Positions 42,931 through 51,198 of a stretch of 64,000 nt of DNA are shown piece by piece (the stretch's first letter is position 1; every line of letters starts with the position of its first letter). The translations under genes were made by a program, and so were the position numbers. The stretch spans positions 1 through 64,000 of the forward strand of contig CAZKVR010000001.1 in NCBI GenBank assembly GCA_964556395.1, given 5' to 3'. Under the pieces are notes generated by a model that worked only from the letters and a program-made list of their open reading frames with translations, made no database searches and was not told the origin of the DNA. Source of the stretch: WJKR01 sp964556395 (GTDB lineage Archaea > Nanobdellota > Nanobdellia > Woesearchaeales > WJKR01).

Positions 42931-43947
42931 ATGGAAAGAGAGGTGGGCGGTGCGGCGCGCACCGTTCTCGTAGCAGTCATCCTTATAGTTTCAGCAGGAG
43001 CTGCAGCAGGACTAGTCATCACGCCCGAGAAGACAGAGCTCGACGACTACGACACCAAGCAGGAATTCATCGTCACGTTCCTCAACGACGGCTTCGAGCC
43101 AGCGGGCTGCCAGCTCACCCCGACATCAACCTCGACATACCTCACTCCCTACATATCGATTGAGCCACGCCAATTCGTCCTCCAGCCAGGCGAACAGATG
43201 AACGTCAAGGTCACGACCAACTTCCCATCGGAGCCGCCGCCCCAGCGGCACGTCCTGGAAGTCGAGGCCTTTTCCGGGAGCGAACGCTCCTTCAAAGTCT
43301 CCTTCGAGCCGGACGGAGAGGCCCAGGAAGGTTTGGAGCTCCGCAACGTCGAGGTGCAATTGACTGAGAAGGGCCATGCCATGACCGCATCGGTCGAGTA
43401 CCGGAACACCGGCAACGTCTACCTCTTCCTCACTCCGACTCTCACCGTCAACCGTGCGAGCGACGGCGCGACGGTGAAGAGCCTGGAATACCCGAGGCCG
43501 CTCGTAGTGGCGCCCGGAGAGTCGTACCCGCTCACGCTCCGACAGGACGTAGGGTCAATCTCAGAAGGAGACTACGCGGCCCGCGTAGGGGCCAGCTACC
43601 ATTCGGGCGAAGGCTCCGAGGAGGAATCGCTCGAGAGCGAACTCTACGCGTTCGAGGTCGAACCGGTCGAGGAGGCGACGGAGCCGGAAGGGACGCAAGG
43701 AGTATGGCGCGTCGTCGCCATCTCCATAGGTATCGTCATAGTCGCCGCGTGGCGGTTGACCTCTAAGAGGAAGAAGAAGCGTGCCAAGAAGGGCCGCGAG
43801 GCGAAAACGCAAGATTTATCAGGCAAGGGTACAGACGAGGCGTGGATAACCCAGGAAGTGGCTGCGACGAGGTGTCAGGTGGAAGGCCTCGAACGCGAAG
43901 CCCACGATTTCGCCAACGAGGCGCACGCCTGGCTCAGAAGGAGATGA
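42931..43947 (+). CDS. membrane-anchored protein with Ig-like domains and cytoplasmic helical tail
   Basis: The 338-residue product has a signal peptide or N-terminal helix (TVLVAVILIVSAGAAAGLVI). Two Ig-like domains follow: ITPEKTELDDYDTKQEFIVT, with a proline-rich hinge, and ELRNVEVQLTEKGHAMTASV...YRNTGNVYL, a NEW3/CARDB-type domain. A membrane helix near residue 260 leads into a Lys/Arg-rich stretch and a helical tail. It opens a three-gene plus-strand operon with a small coiled-coil protein and a double-vWA protein, suggesting a membrane complex. Confidence 0.78.
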   Translation: MEREVGGAARTVLVAVILIVSAGAAAGLVITPEKTELDDYDTKQEFIVTFLNDGFEPAGCQLTPTSTSTYLTPYISIEPRQFVLQPGEQMNVKVTTNFPSEPPPQRHVLEVEAFSGSERSFKVSFEPDGEAQEGLELRNVEVQLTEKGHAMTASVEYRNTGNVYLFLTPTLTVNRASDGATVKSLEYPRPLVVAPGESYPLTLRQDVGSISEGDYAARVGASYHSGEGSEEESLESELYAFEVEPVEEATEPEGTQGVWRVVAISIGIVIVAAWRLTSKRKKKRAKKGREAKTQDLSGKGTDEAWITQEVAATRCQVEGLEREAHDFANEAHAWLRRR

Positions 43948-43956
43948 TGAGCGAAT

Positions 43957-44121
43957 ATGATAGAAAGACCGCAACCCCCGGGACACGAGGACAAGCATCT
44001 GGACAGTGATGATTCGCTCCGGGAAGAGGTGCGAACGCTACAGCACCGCGTCCTGGAAGTGAAACGGCTGCTCGAAGACCTCAAAGGGGAGTTCGAACGG
44101 GTCAAGCAGGAGAAGGGGTGA
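43957..44121 (+). CDS. 54-residue coiled-coil protein
   Basis: A short gene starts at ATG 43957 and ends at TGA 44119-44121. The product has a Pro-rich start (MIERPQPPGHEDKH) and then a continuous charged heptad-like helix (SLREEVRTLQHRVLEVKRLL). GAGATGATGA lies upstream of the start, inside the end of the previous gene, and the stop region supplies the GGGGTGA ribosome site for the next gene, so it sits snugly in the operon. It may bridge the cytoplasmic tails of its neighbours; that is inference. Confidence 0.65.
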   Translation: MIERPQPPGHEDKHLDSDDSLREEVRTLQHRVLEVKRLLEDLKGEFERVKQEKG

Positions 44122-44127
44122 CGGGCG

Positions 44128-46371
44128 CTGAAGCGGCAGCAGATTATCTTGGTGTCGGCGGCGGTCATCCTCGCCTTGGCGTTGGGATTCATCGTCTTCC
44201 CGAAATCGACGTTCGAGGAGGTCTCGGAAGGCGTCGAGAAGCGGTGCGAGTGTTTCGGCAGCGAGTTCTGGTACGGCACGCGGTGCGTGGGGTTGCGGAC
44301 CGGATGCGAGATCCACGAGAAATCCAAAGACCGGAGCGCTTGCGAGGAGCGCACCTGTGAAGAATTCTTCGCCATCGTCAAAGAAGCCAGAGGCGACAGG
44401 AAGGGCTCCGCGGTGCACTTGCAGGGGATGGACGTCGTACTAGTCATGGACGCCTCCAAAAGCATGGAAGGAGAGCGGTTGGCGGCGACGAAGCGCGCAT
44501 CAAAGCAGCTCGTGGAGAATCTCGAGGCTGGCGAGCGCGTCAGCATAGTCATCTTCAGCGACTACGCGCGAGTCCTCCATAACTTCTCGAGCAACAAGAC
44601 CAGCCTCACAGAGGCTATCGACTCGTTGGAGCTCATCGGGGGGACCGAGTACCTGCCAGGGTTGCGGGAGGCCGCCTCAATGTTCGACGAGGAACGTGAG
44701 GCGAAGCGAGGAGTCATATTCCTCAGCGACGGAGACCCGTCGGACGACCGCGACGACGTCCTCGAGTTCTCCCGTGACCTGCAAGAGGACGGCATCGTGC
44801 TGTTCACCATAGGCTTCGGGGACGAGCAGACGTCCGACATCCTCGAACGGATGATCGTGAGCGACGTGGGATCCTTGGATGTGAACAGGCGCTACCTCCA
44901 CTTCGATGATGCCGGGAACATCGTGTCGGCGTTCTCGGCGGCTTGGGAGGAGATCTCCAACATCGACGTGTTCCGCTTGGAGCCGACGTTCGACGAGGGG
45001 TTCTTCGCGTCATCCGCAGACGAGGGTGTGCGCGTACTGATGGGCGACTCTGTCGTCACGGGCACCGACGTGCCGGGTGGGGTGTGCGCGCCCGGCCTGG
45101 AGGTGGAGGCACGGACGTCGGAGGGTGACGGGTTCTCCTTGGAGCCGGAGGGCGATCGTTTCATATTCCCAAAGGATGCTTTACCGCCAGGGACGCATGA
45201 CTTGTCGGTCACGTCCACGTTGCGCCTGAACCATAACGGCACGTGCGTGTTCTCAGGTTCTAAAAGTGTCGAGAACATGACTGTGTGGAACGCGTCGTGC
45301 GAGCGGATGTCGTGCGAAGATGCACGGGGAGCGTTGGAGGACTTCGACGTGGCGGCCCGTGCAGGTGCGTTGTTGCCTAGAAGCAGGGGGTACGGCCGCG
45401 TCGCCATCATGGTCGACTCTTCGGAGAGCATGGGACCTCACTTGAGGAATGTCCAGCGTGCGGCTGACCGTGTGAACCGCCTCCTCGCGAAGGGCGACAG
45501 GCGTGCGTTGATATCATTCGCGGATGGGGCGTCGTTGGTCCAGCCTTTGACCAGGGTTCCGGACGAGTTGACGGCCTCGTTGGAAGGGATACGTCCTCAG
45601 GGGACGACGCGCCTCGTGCCGGCTCTCGAGAAGGTTGGCTTCTTGTTCGAGGAGCACCGCGAGGGTGACGTGGCAGTGATGTTGACTGATGGCGAGTTCC
45701 ACGACCGCAGAGGCGAGGAGGACGTCGCGGCGGCTTTCGAGAGCCTTGTGGGTTCCGGGACGTGTCTCTACATCGTCGGTTACGGCTCGTGGTTGGGTGA
45801 GGCCGAGCACAGGGCGATGTTCCGGGACGCGGCGCGGTTGTCGCAGCGGGAGCTCTCGTGCGGCGGGTTCACCTACGCGCCTGACAGCGAGGAGTTGTCG
45901 TCCATGGTGGTGGACATGTTCGGCGGCGTGCGTAGCGGCAATGACTCGTTGCGCGTCGTGGTCGACCGGGACTCGTCCGTGAAGAGCCGTTTGTCGTTCG
46001 ACGTCAGGGTCGTGTCGCGCGTGACTGGCTTGGAGTTGCCGTACGAGGCTGGCGGGAGGTGCATCCCGTTCCCGCCGGTCGAGGTCGAGGTGCGGCATGA
46101 CGGCGAGGAGGTTCCTGTGGACACGTGGAAGGTCTCTGAGGGCGAGGTACGTGCGACAACACCGTACCTCTCGCCTGGGTCTTATGACGTCCTTGTGGAG
46201 GCCGGTTCTCCTATCAGTGGATGTGACTTGTCAGGTTCGTTCTCGAATTCGTTCTCGGTGGTTGCTTTGCCTGATGATCCTTCCGAGCAGGTCGTGTTCC
46301 TGCTCGTCCTCGTCACGGCCGGCTTGCTGGTGTGGTGCGGCCGTCGCTTGCAGAAATCCTTCCAGGCCTAG
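44128..46371 (+). CDS. membrane-anchored protein with two von Willebrand A domains
   Basis: The ~747-residue product has an N-terminal hydrophobic helix (VSAAVILALALGFIVF), a short region with six Cys, and a vWA domain whose MIDAS motif is DASKS (VVLVMDASKSMEG). A Cys-containing beta region follows, then a second vWA domain with MIDAS DSSES, a beta domain and a C-terminal membrane helix (VVFLLVLVTAGLLVW). vWA MIDAS sites bind Mg/Mn and mediate protein adhesion. The best ribosome site, GGGGTGA, is 6 nt before a CTG at 44128; starting there adds the positive residues KRQQ expected before a signal helix. TTG 44149 and GTG 44152 are alternatives without a good site. The 3' end overlaps the convergent archaellin by 4 bp. 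Confidence 0.82.
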   Translation: MKRQQIILVSAAVILALALGFIVFPKSTFEEVSEGVEKRCECFGSEFWYGTRCVGLRTGCEIHEKSKDRSACEERTCEEFFAIVKEARGDRKGSAVHLQGMDVVLVMDASKSMEGERLAATKRASKQLVENLEAGERVSIVIFSDYARVLHNFSSNKTSLTEAIDSLELIGGTEYLPGLREAASMFDEEREAKRGVIFLSDGDPSDDRDDVLEFSRDLQEDGIVLFTIGFGDEQTSDILERMIVSDVGSLDVNRRYLHFDDAGNIVSAFSAAWEEISNIDVFRLEPTFDEGFFASSADEGVRVLMGDSVVTGTDVPGGVCAPGLEVEARTSEGDGFSLEPEGDRFIFPKDALPPGTHDLSVTSTLRLNHNGTCVFSGSKSVENMTVWNASCERMSCEDARGALEDFDVAARAGALLPRSRGYGRVAIMVDSSESMGPHLRNVQRAADRVNRLLAKGDRRALISFADGASLVQPLTRVPDELTASLEGIRPQGTTRLVPALEKVGFLFEEHREGDVAVMLTDGEFHDRRGEEDVAAAFESLVGSGTCLYIVGYGSWLGEAEHRAMFRDAARLSQRELSCGGFTYAPDSEELSSMVVDMFGGVRSGNDSLRVVVDRDSSVKSRLSFDVRVVSRVTGLELPYEAGGRCIPFPPVEVEVRHDGEEVPVDTWKVSEGEVRATTPYLSPGSYDVLVEAGSPISGCDLSGSFSNSFSVVALPDDPSEQVVFLLVLVTAGLLVWCGRRLQKSFQA

Positions 46372-47627
46372 GGGTAGAGGTTGACGCTTTCGCTCCTGAT
46401 GATGTTCGGCATGTAGAACTCTGTCCTCGTCATCGCTCCGGAGCGGGTGGTTAGCAGTATCTTGACTTCCTCATCTTCCTGTATCGGTGCGGGAGCTTCG
46501 TAGTAGAGTCTGATGACGTCGTCTTGCCGTAGGAACCCTTCTCTCGTCTCGTCGGTGGTTTGTATGTAGTCTGCCACGAAGTATCCTTTGTTGAGCTGTT
46601 TGGGCGTGACGAGGAATTGCACTTCGGGGTCGATGTAGGATTCCCTGCTCGTCGTCCCTTCTATCTCGATGGTGCCGTACTCTTCGTCGCCTTCTTCGAG
46701 TGTGATGTCGGCTTCTATGGCTTGGGCTCCGGTGGAGAGGTCGAACCCGAACGGGTAGGCGTTGCCTTCGGTCCGGTTGAGCTGTAGGCTGATGTTGCCG
46801 TTGTGGCTGTAGTGGACGATGACGTGGGTGTCGTTGATGACGAGGCTGTCATCAAGTCCGTCATCGTCGAGGTCTTCTTCCAGGACGTAGGGTTTCTGGT
46901 AGACCTGCATGGCGCCTTCAGGTATAGTATAGGTGGTGGTGGTCGTGCCGGTGATGCTGACGTACCCGTAGTCACCGATGGGCGTGAGGAGGTTTCCGAG
47001 GTCTTGGCCTGATGATGAGATGTCGACGCCGTTGCCGTCGGGGTCGACGAGCCTGACGTAGTGGTCGCCGCCGGTGGAGAGGCTGAACTTGAGGTATTCT
47101 CCGTCCCTGCTGCCGCATTCGAAGCCTGTCTGGCACACGACGACGGTGTCGGGGAGTCCGTCGTAGTCGAGGTCTATGCCGGTGTCGACGGGCGGGTTGC
47201 CGTCGACTTCTCCGAGCTGGTTGTGGTAGTCTCCTATCTCGCCGACCTCTTCGGGCGTCCAGGTGTTGAATCCTTGGTTGCTATTCGCGGTCTCGCCGTC
47301 GGGTCCTCGGTAGTCGAGCGTCGCCGTCTCGGTCGGCGTGTTGAGGACGAGGGTGAGGTAGTCGAGGCTGACAGGGTCTGTGCCTGGCGGCAGCTTTATG
47401 ATCTGCTTGAGGTGTTCGATGTCGCCGTCGGTCCCGTCGGTGCCTACGATGTCCGTGACGAAGAAGACGGTTGAGACTTCCTTGCGGGCCTGGTCTCCGG
47501 CTTGCGTGGCTGAGGACTGGTATGAGTTGGAGTTCTGTATGAAGACTCCTGCGGCTATGGCTCCTACGAACAGGGCTGAGATGAAAAGTATGATTACTCC
47601 CATGCTAGCCTGGGCTTTCCCCACCAT
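46368..47627 (-). CDS. large archaellin with two calcium-binding-type loops
   Basis: The 419-residue product begins MVGKAQASMG with a class III-type signal, then VIILFISALFVGAIAAGVFI, the archaellin core helix. AGGTGGTG lies about 8 nt before the ATG. Two copies of the exposed beta domain follow, each with a D-x-D-x-D-G-x-x-D loop (DLDYDGLPD and DLDDDGLDD) and a YGxVxIxGTT segment. The C-terminus (EFYMPNIIRSESVNLYP) closely resembles those of the 4030 and 15779 products. It is far from the motor operon and has its own upstream TATA-like box (ATTTTTATACTC), so it may be a separately regulated filament subunit. Confidence 0.9.
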   Translation of the reverse strand: MVGKAQASMGVIILFISALFVGAIAAGVFIQNSNSYQSSATQAGDQARKEVSTVFFVTDIVGTDGTDGDIEHLKQIIKLPPGTDPVSLDYLTLVLNTPTETATLDYRGPDGETANSNQGFNTWTPEEVGEIGDYHNQLGEVDGNPPVDTGIDLDYDGLPDTVVVCQTGFECGSRDGEYLKFSLSTGGDHYVRLVDPDGNGVDISSSGQDLGNLLTPIGDYGYVSITGTTTTTYTIPEGAMQVYQKPYVLEEDLDDDGLDDSLVINDTHVIVHYSHNGNISLQLNRTEGNAYPFGFDLSTGAQAIEADITLEEGDEEYGTIEIEGTTSRESYIDPEVQFLVTPKQLNKGYFVADYIQTTDETREGFLRQDDVIRLYYEAPAPIQEDEEVKILLTTRSGAMTRTEFYMPNIIRSESVNLYP

Positions 47628-47727
47628 GACGTGTACACCACCTGTGTCTCCTGACTCCCCCCCTTCAGATAATCATCGTGTGCGGAGACATGGGCTTAGC
47701 AAGCGTTTGAGTATAAAAATGTTTTCA

Positions 47728-49890
47728 TTATAGGGTGCTGAGAGCGTCCAGGAGGGCTTCTCCGTGTTCTGAAACCCTTTTTTGTCCTAGGCCTGGGATG
47801 GCGTGGAGCTCTTCCAGGGTCCGGGGCCGTTGTCGGAGGAGCGCTTCGAGGGTGGCGTCGCTGCACACCACGTAGGCGGGGACGCCGTGGCTTTTGGCTT
47901 CCTGATACCTCCACTGCCTGAGTTTCATCAGGGCGGCCGCGTCGTCAGCCCCTCTCATGCCGAGCTCTTTCTGCGTCGTCCGGGGTTTGCTGAAGATTGA
48001 TGATGGTAGGAAGGGTGATGGGTTGCCCGTGTAGGTGATGTGGAGCTCGTCTTGGGCTCTGGAGAGGGCGACGTAGAGTACCCGTAGCTCTTCGGCGTAG
48101 GTGTCGTAGTCTTCCTGGAGCTGGAACAGGTCCATGACGGGGTGGTCTGACGCCTTGCAGGGGAAGTTGGTGTTGTTGGCGTTGATGAGGTAGACCTTCT
48201 TGGCTTCGAGTCCTTTGATGGCGTGGACCGTGGCTAACGTGACTTGTCCTTCTTCTGCTTCGACGCCTGGTCTCTTTAATTCGTCCGTGCGTAGGAGGTA
48301 GTCGATGCTCCTGCTCTGGAGGGCTTGCTGGAGCTTTTCCAAGCCCTTGTTGGTCCTTGAGAGTACGAAGATGTCTTTCCGGTCGCCTTGGTAGGTCCGG
48401 ATGGCGTCGGCGATGGCGATGGCTTGCTCGTCCTCGTTCTTGACGTGGCGGCACGTCACGACGCCCTTGTCTTGAGTGGCCGCTTCGAGGTCTTCGTAAC
48501 CCGTGTTCCTGATAGCTTCGTTGCAGAGGGTGACGATGGCTTGTCCTGAGCGGTAGTTGGTGGTGAGCTGTATGATGGCGGCTCCTCGTTGCTGTGGGAA
48601 GTCGAGGATGTGTCTGAGCCTGCTGCCGCGCCAGCCGTAGATGCTCTGCCGCGGGTCGCCGACGACGAAGAGGTTTTTCGGATCGAGGAGTTTGAGGAGT
48701 TTTATCTGCAGGTCGTTGACGTCCTGGTACTCGTCGACGAGGACGTGCTGGTACTCCGGGATGGCTTCGGGGTGTTTTCGGTAGAGCTTGACCGTGTCGA
48801 CGACCTGGTCGGTGTAGTCTCTCAGGCCGTGGCTCCGCAGGTGTTCCAGGTAGGTGTCGGCCATGTCGAGGAGTAGTTTCGCCAGGGTCGCGTGTCGCCT
48901 GTTGCTCTTGATCGTCCGTCGCAACTCGTCGGTCGTGGCGTCTGTTATCCTTATCTTATCGACGAGGCTTCGGAAGTCGTAGGCAAAGGTGAAGAACAGT
49001 GTCTTGGCGTCCTTGCCGTTCTTCTGGCGTTCGGTGAAGTACTCGTCGATGATGCTGGCTTGTGTGTGGCCGTGGTCTTTGAGGGTCTGCAAGAGTATCT
49101 TGAGCTGTTCCTTGAACGACGCCATCCGGACGTCGTGGCCGTAGAGGCGGTGTCCGTGATGCTGCAAGGCTTTCTCGCAATAACTGTTGAACGTCTCGAC
49201 CTGGACCGGTGCTCCTGGGATGAGCTTGGCGAGGCGTGCTTGCATCTCTCTCCGCGCCTTGCGGGTGAAGGTGATGGCGAGTATCTTCTCTGGCTTGACG
49301 GATTGGTAGGTGTGGAGGAATGCTATGCGTTTGGTGAGGACCGAGGTCTTGCCGCTGCCGGCGCCGGCGACGCAGAGGATGTTCTCGGCCTGGCTGACGA
49401 CGGCGTGTCGTTGCTCCTTGTTGAAGCGGGGGAAGAACTCGTCGAGGGCTGTCATGAGCTGGCGCTCCTTCTCTGATGGTTGAGTGCTGTCGGGGAAGGG
49501 GTTGTCCATGGCGACGGCCTGCTCCTCGAGGTCGTTCAGGTTGACCTCTAGTTGCGGGTCCTCGAGCTCTCTCTGGCCTTGTTCGGTGAGGGTGAGGACT
49601 GGGTAGATGCCTTTCTCCTTCTTGATGGTGACTAGTCCTTTGCGTTCGAGATAGTCGTAGAGCTTGTCGAGCTCTTCGGGCTGGTAGCCTCCGAGGTCTC
49701 CGTGGGTGAGGTAGCGGTCGAGGCGCAGCTTGGCGGTCCGGGCGTTCCGCACGCCCCGGAGGTGGTCGATGAGTAGTTTCCGGCCCATGCCGAACGGCAC
49801 TTCTTCCAGGGCGAGGAGGACTGAGGTGTGCTCCCGCGCCTTCTTCTTGCCCGCGGCGAGGCTGCCGTCGGGGTTGAACGTGAACGCCAT
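47728..49890 (-). CDS. UvrD/PcrA-type helicase with N-terminal RQC-like and C-terminal HRDC domains
   Basis: The 720-residue product is an SF1A 3'-5' helicase: Q-motif region FNKEQRHAV (156-164), Walker A GAGSGKT (176-182), VDEYQDVND (Walker B), VGDPRQSIYGWRG (motif III) and EELRVLYVALSRAQ (motif VI). Residues about 20-110 look like an RQC winged helix (LRGVRNARTAKLRLDRYLTH...YPVLTLTEQGQREL), a RecQ accessory domain. The last ~65 residues form an HRDC domain (LMKLRQWRYQEAKSHGVPAY...LEELHAIPGLG), also typical of RecQ. The protein thus carries RecQ-type substrate-binding modules on a UvrD motor. It is probably leaderless (TATA CCTTAAAAACG about 27 bp upstream) and divergent from mre11. Confidence 0.92.
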   Translation of the reverse strand: MAFTFNPDGSLAAGKKKAREHTSVLLALEEVPFGMGRKLLIDHLRGVRNARTAKLRLDRYLTHGDLGGYQPEELDKLYDYLERKGLVTIKKEKGIYPVLTLTEQGQRELEDPQLEVNLNDLEEQAVAMDNPFPDSTQPSEKERQLMTALDEFFPRFNKEQRHAVVSQAENILCVAGAGSGKTSVLTKRIAFLHTYQSVKPEKILAITFTRKARREMQARLAKLIPGAPVQVETFNSYCEKALQHHGHRLYGHDVRMASFKEQLKILLQTLKDHGHTQASIIDEYFTERQKNGKDAKTLFFTFAYDFRSLVDKIRITDATTDELRRTIKSNRRHATLAKLLLDMADTYLEHLRSHGLRDYTDQVVDTVKLYRKHPEAIPEYQHVLVDEYQDVNDLQIKLLKLLDPKNLFVVGDPRQSIYGWRGSRLRHILDFPQQRGAAIIQLTTNYRSGQAIVTLCNEAIRNTGYEDLEAATQDKGVVTCRHVKNEDEQAIAIADAIRTYQGDRKDIFVLSRTNKGLEKLQQALQSRSIDYLLRTDELKRPGVEAEEGQVTLATVHAIKGLEAKKVYLINANNTNFPCKASDHPVMDLFQLQEDYDTYAEELRVLYVALSRAQDELHITYTGNPSPFLPSSIFSKPRTTQKELGMRGADDAAALMKLRQWRYQEAKSHGVPAYVVCSDATLEALLRQRPRTLEELHAIPGLGQKRVSEHGEALLDALSTL

Positions 49891-49913
49891 GGCGACGGCT
49901 GAATGGCGGCGCG

Positions 49914-49966
49914 TTTTTAAGGTTTGGGTCGCGGTTGGCCTGTGGTCGGGAGAAGCTATTTATACC
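49914..49966. promoter_or_regulatory. divergent promoters of helicase and mre11
   Basis: CCTTAAAAACG on the minus strand (49914-49924) and CTATTTATACC on the plus strand (49956-49966) lie about 26-28 bp from their respective ATG codons. Both transcripts are expected to be leaderless, so the two repair genes share a region of under 100 bp. Confidence 0.65.
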
Positions 49967-49986
49967 CGGTGCCATTCCTTTCGTTC

Positions 49987-51198
49987 ATGAAGTTCGCTCA
50001 CCTCGCTGACGTCCACGTCGGGGCTTGGCGCGACCCTAAATTGTCGGCTTTGCCCGACCGGGCGTTCGACCTCGCTGTCTCCACGTCGTTGGAGGGGGTG
50101 GTTGATTTCATCGTGGTCGCTGGTGACTGGTTCAACACTGCCTTGCCGGGGATGGATCCGCTCCGTGCGGCTGTCCGGTCGTTGCAGCGGGCGAAGGAGG
50201 CTGGGGTTCCTGTCTATGTCATCCCTGGCAGCCATGACTTCTCGCCGTCCGGCAAGTCCATGCTGCACGTCTTGGAGGAGGCGGGCTTGCTCGTCGATGT
50301 GTTCAAGGGCGAGGTCGTCGATGGGAGGTTGCGGCTGTCCTTGACGCGGGATGAGAACTCGGGTACGGTCTTGACCGGCGTGTTGGGGCGTCGGGGCATG
50401 CTTGAGCGTCAGGAGTATGAGGACCTGGATCGGGAGTGGCTCTCGTCCCAACTGCCGAGTGACGCGCCGAAGGTGTTCTTGTTCCACACCTCCTTGTCCG
50501 AGCTCAAGCCTCAGGAGCTGGAGCGGATGGAGTCCTCGCCGGTGTCGATGATGCCTCCTGGCTTTGATTACTATGCGGGTGGTCACGTCCACGTCACCGA
50601 GGAGGTGTCTCTCGAGGGGTATCCGCATGTCGTCTATCCCGGCCCGTTGTTCCCAGCTTCTTTTTCCGAGTTGGAGAAGCTCGGGCGCGGAGGGATGGTC
50701 ATCGTCGAGGATGGCGCTCCTAGGCGGGTGCCTTTGGAGCTGAAGAAGGTCGTTGCGATTTCCGTCGCCGTTGAGGGTGAGCGGCCTGAGGAGGTTTCTG
50801 AGCGGTTGCGCGAGGCTGTCAAGGAGAAGGAGGTTGATGATCGGATCGTCTTGTTGCGCCTCTCCGGCACCTTGGTGCAGGGGACTGCCCGTCAGGTGGA
50901 TGTCCGGGGCGTGATGGCGTCCCTCAGGGACCGGGGCGCGTATGCGGTGTTGCGTAACACGTCCGGGTTGCGGGCGGAACAGTCCGAAGCGGTCGAGGTG
51001 GAGGAGGCTTCCACCGAGGCTATCGAGGAGCGCGTGTTGAAGTCTTCGTTGACGGGTGACGCGCCTTTCGAGGACCAGGTGTCGGTCGCGCGTTCGTTGC
51101 TGCACGGCTTGGGGTTGGAGAAGGCTGAGGGCGAGACGAACGCTTCTTATGAGGAGCGGGTCGTGTCAGAGGCTAAGCGGTTGTTAAGTATCGAGTAG
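49987..51198 (+). CDS. mre11: Mre11/SbcD-type DNA double-strand-break nuclease
   Basis: Mre11 is the Mn-dependent nuclease that processes DNA ends with the ATPase Rad50. The 403-residue product has the metallophosphoesterase motifs in order: ADVHVG (Asp8, His10), VAGDWF, PGSHD (Ser in place of the more usual Asn of GNHD), FLFHTS and GGHVH. Length and C-terminal cap region fit the archaeal family. The start is fixed by a TATA box 26 bp upstream. No rad50 follows; the next gene is convergent and overlaps the last 15 bp. The Ser substitution occurs in some archaeal members as far as I know, so loss of activity is not implied. Confidence 0.9.
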   Translation: MKFAHLADVHVGAWRDPKLSALPDRAFDLAVSTSLEGVVDFIVVAGDWFNTALPGMDPLRAAVRSLQRAKEAGVPVYVIPGSHDFSPSGKSMLHVLEEAGLLVDVFKGEVVDGRLRLSLTRDENSGTVLTGVLGRRGMLERQEYEDLDREWLSSQLPSDAPKVFLFHTSLSELKPQELERMESSPVSMMPPGFDYYAGGHVHVTEEVSLEGYPHVVYPGPLFPASFSELEKLGRGGMVIVEDGAPRRVPLELKKVVAISVAVEGERPEEVSERLREAVKEKEVDDRIVLLRLSGTLVQGTARQVDVRGVMASLRDRGAYAVLRNTSGLRAEQSEAVEVEEASTEAIEERVLKSSLTGDAPFEDQVSVARSLLHGLGLEKAEGETNASYEERVVSEAKRLLSIE

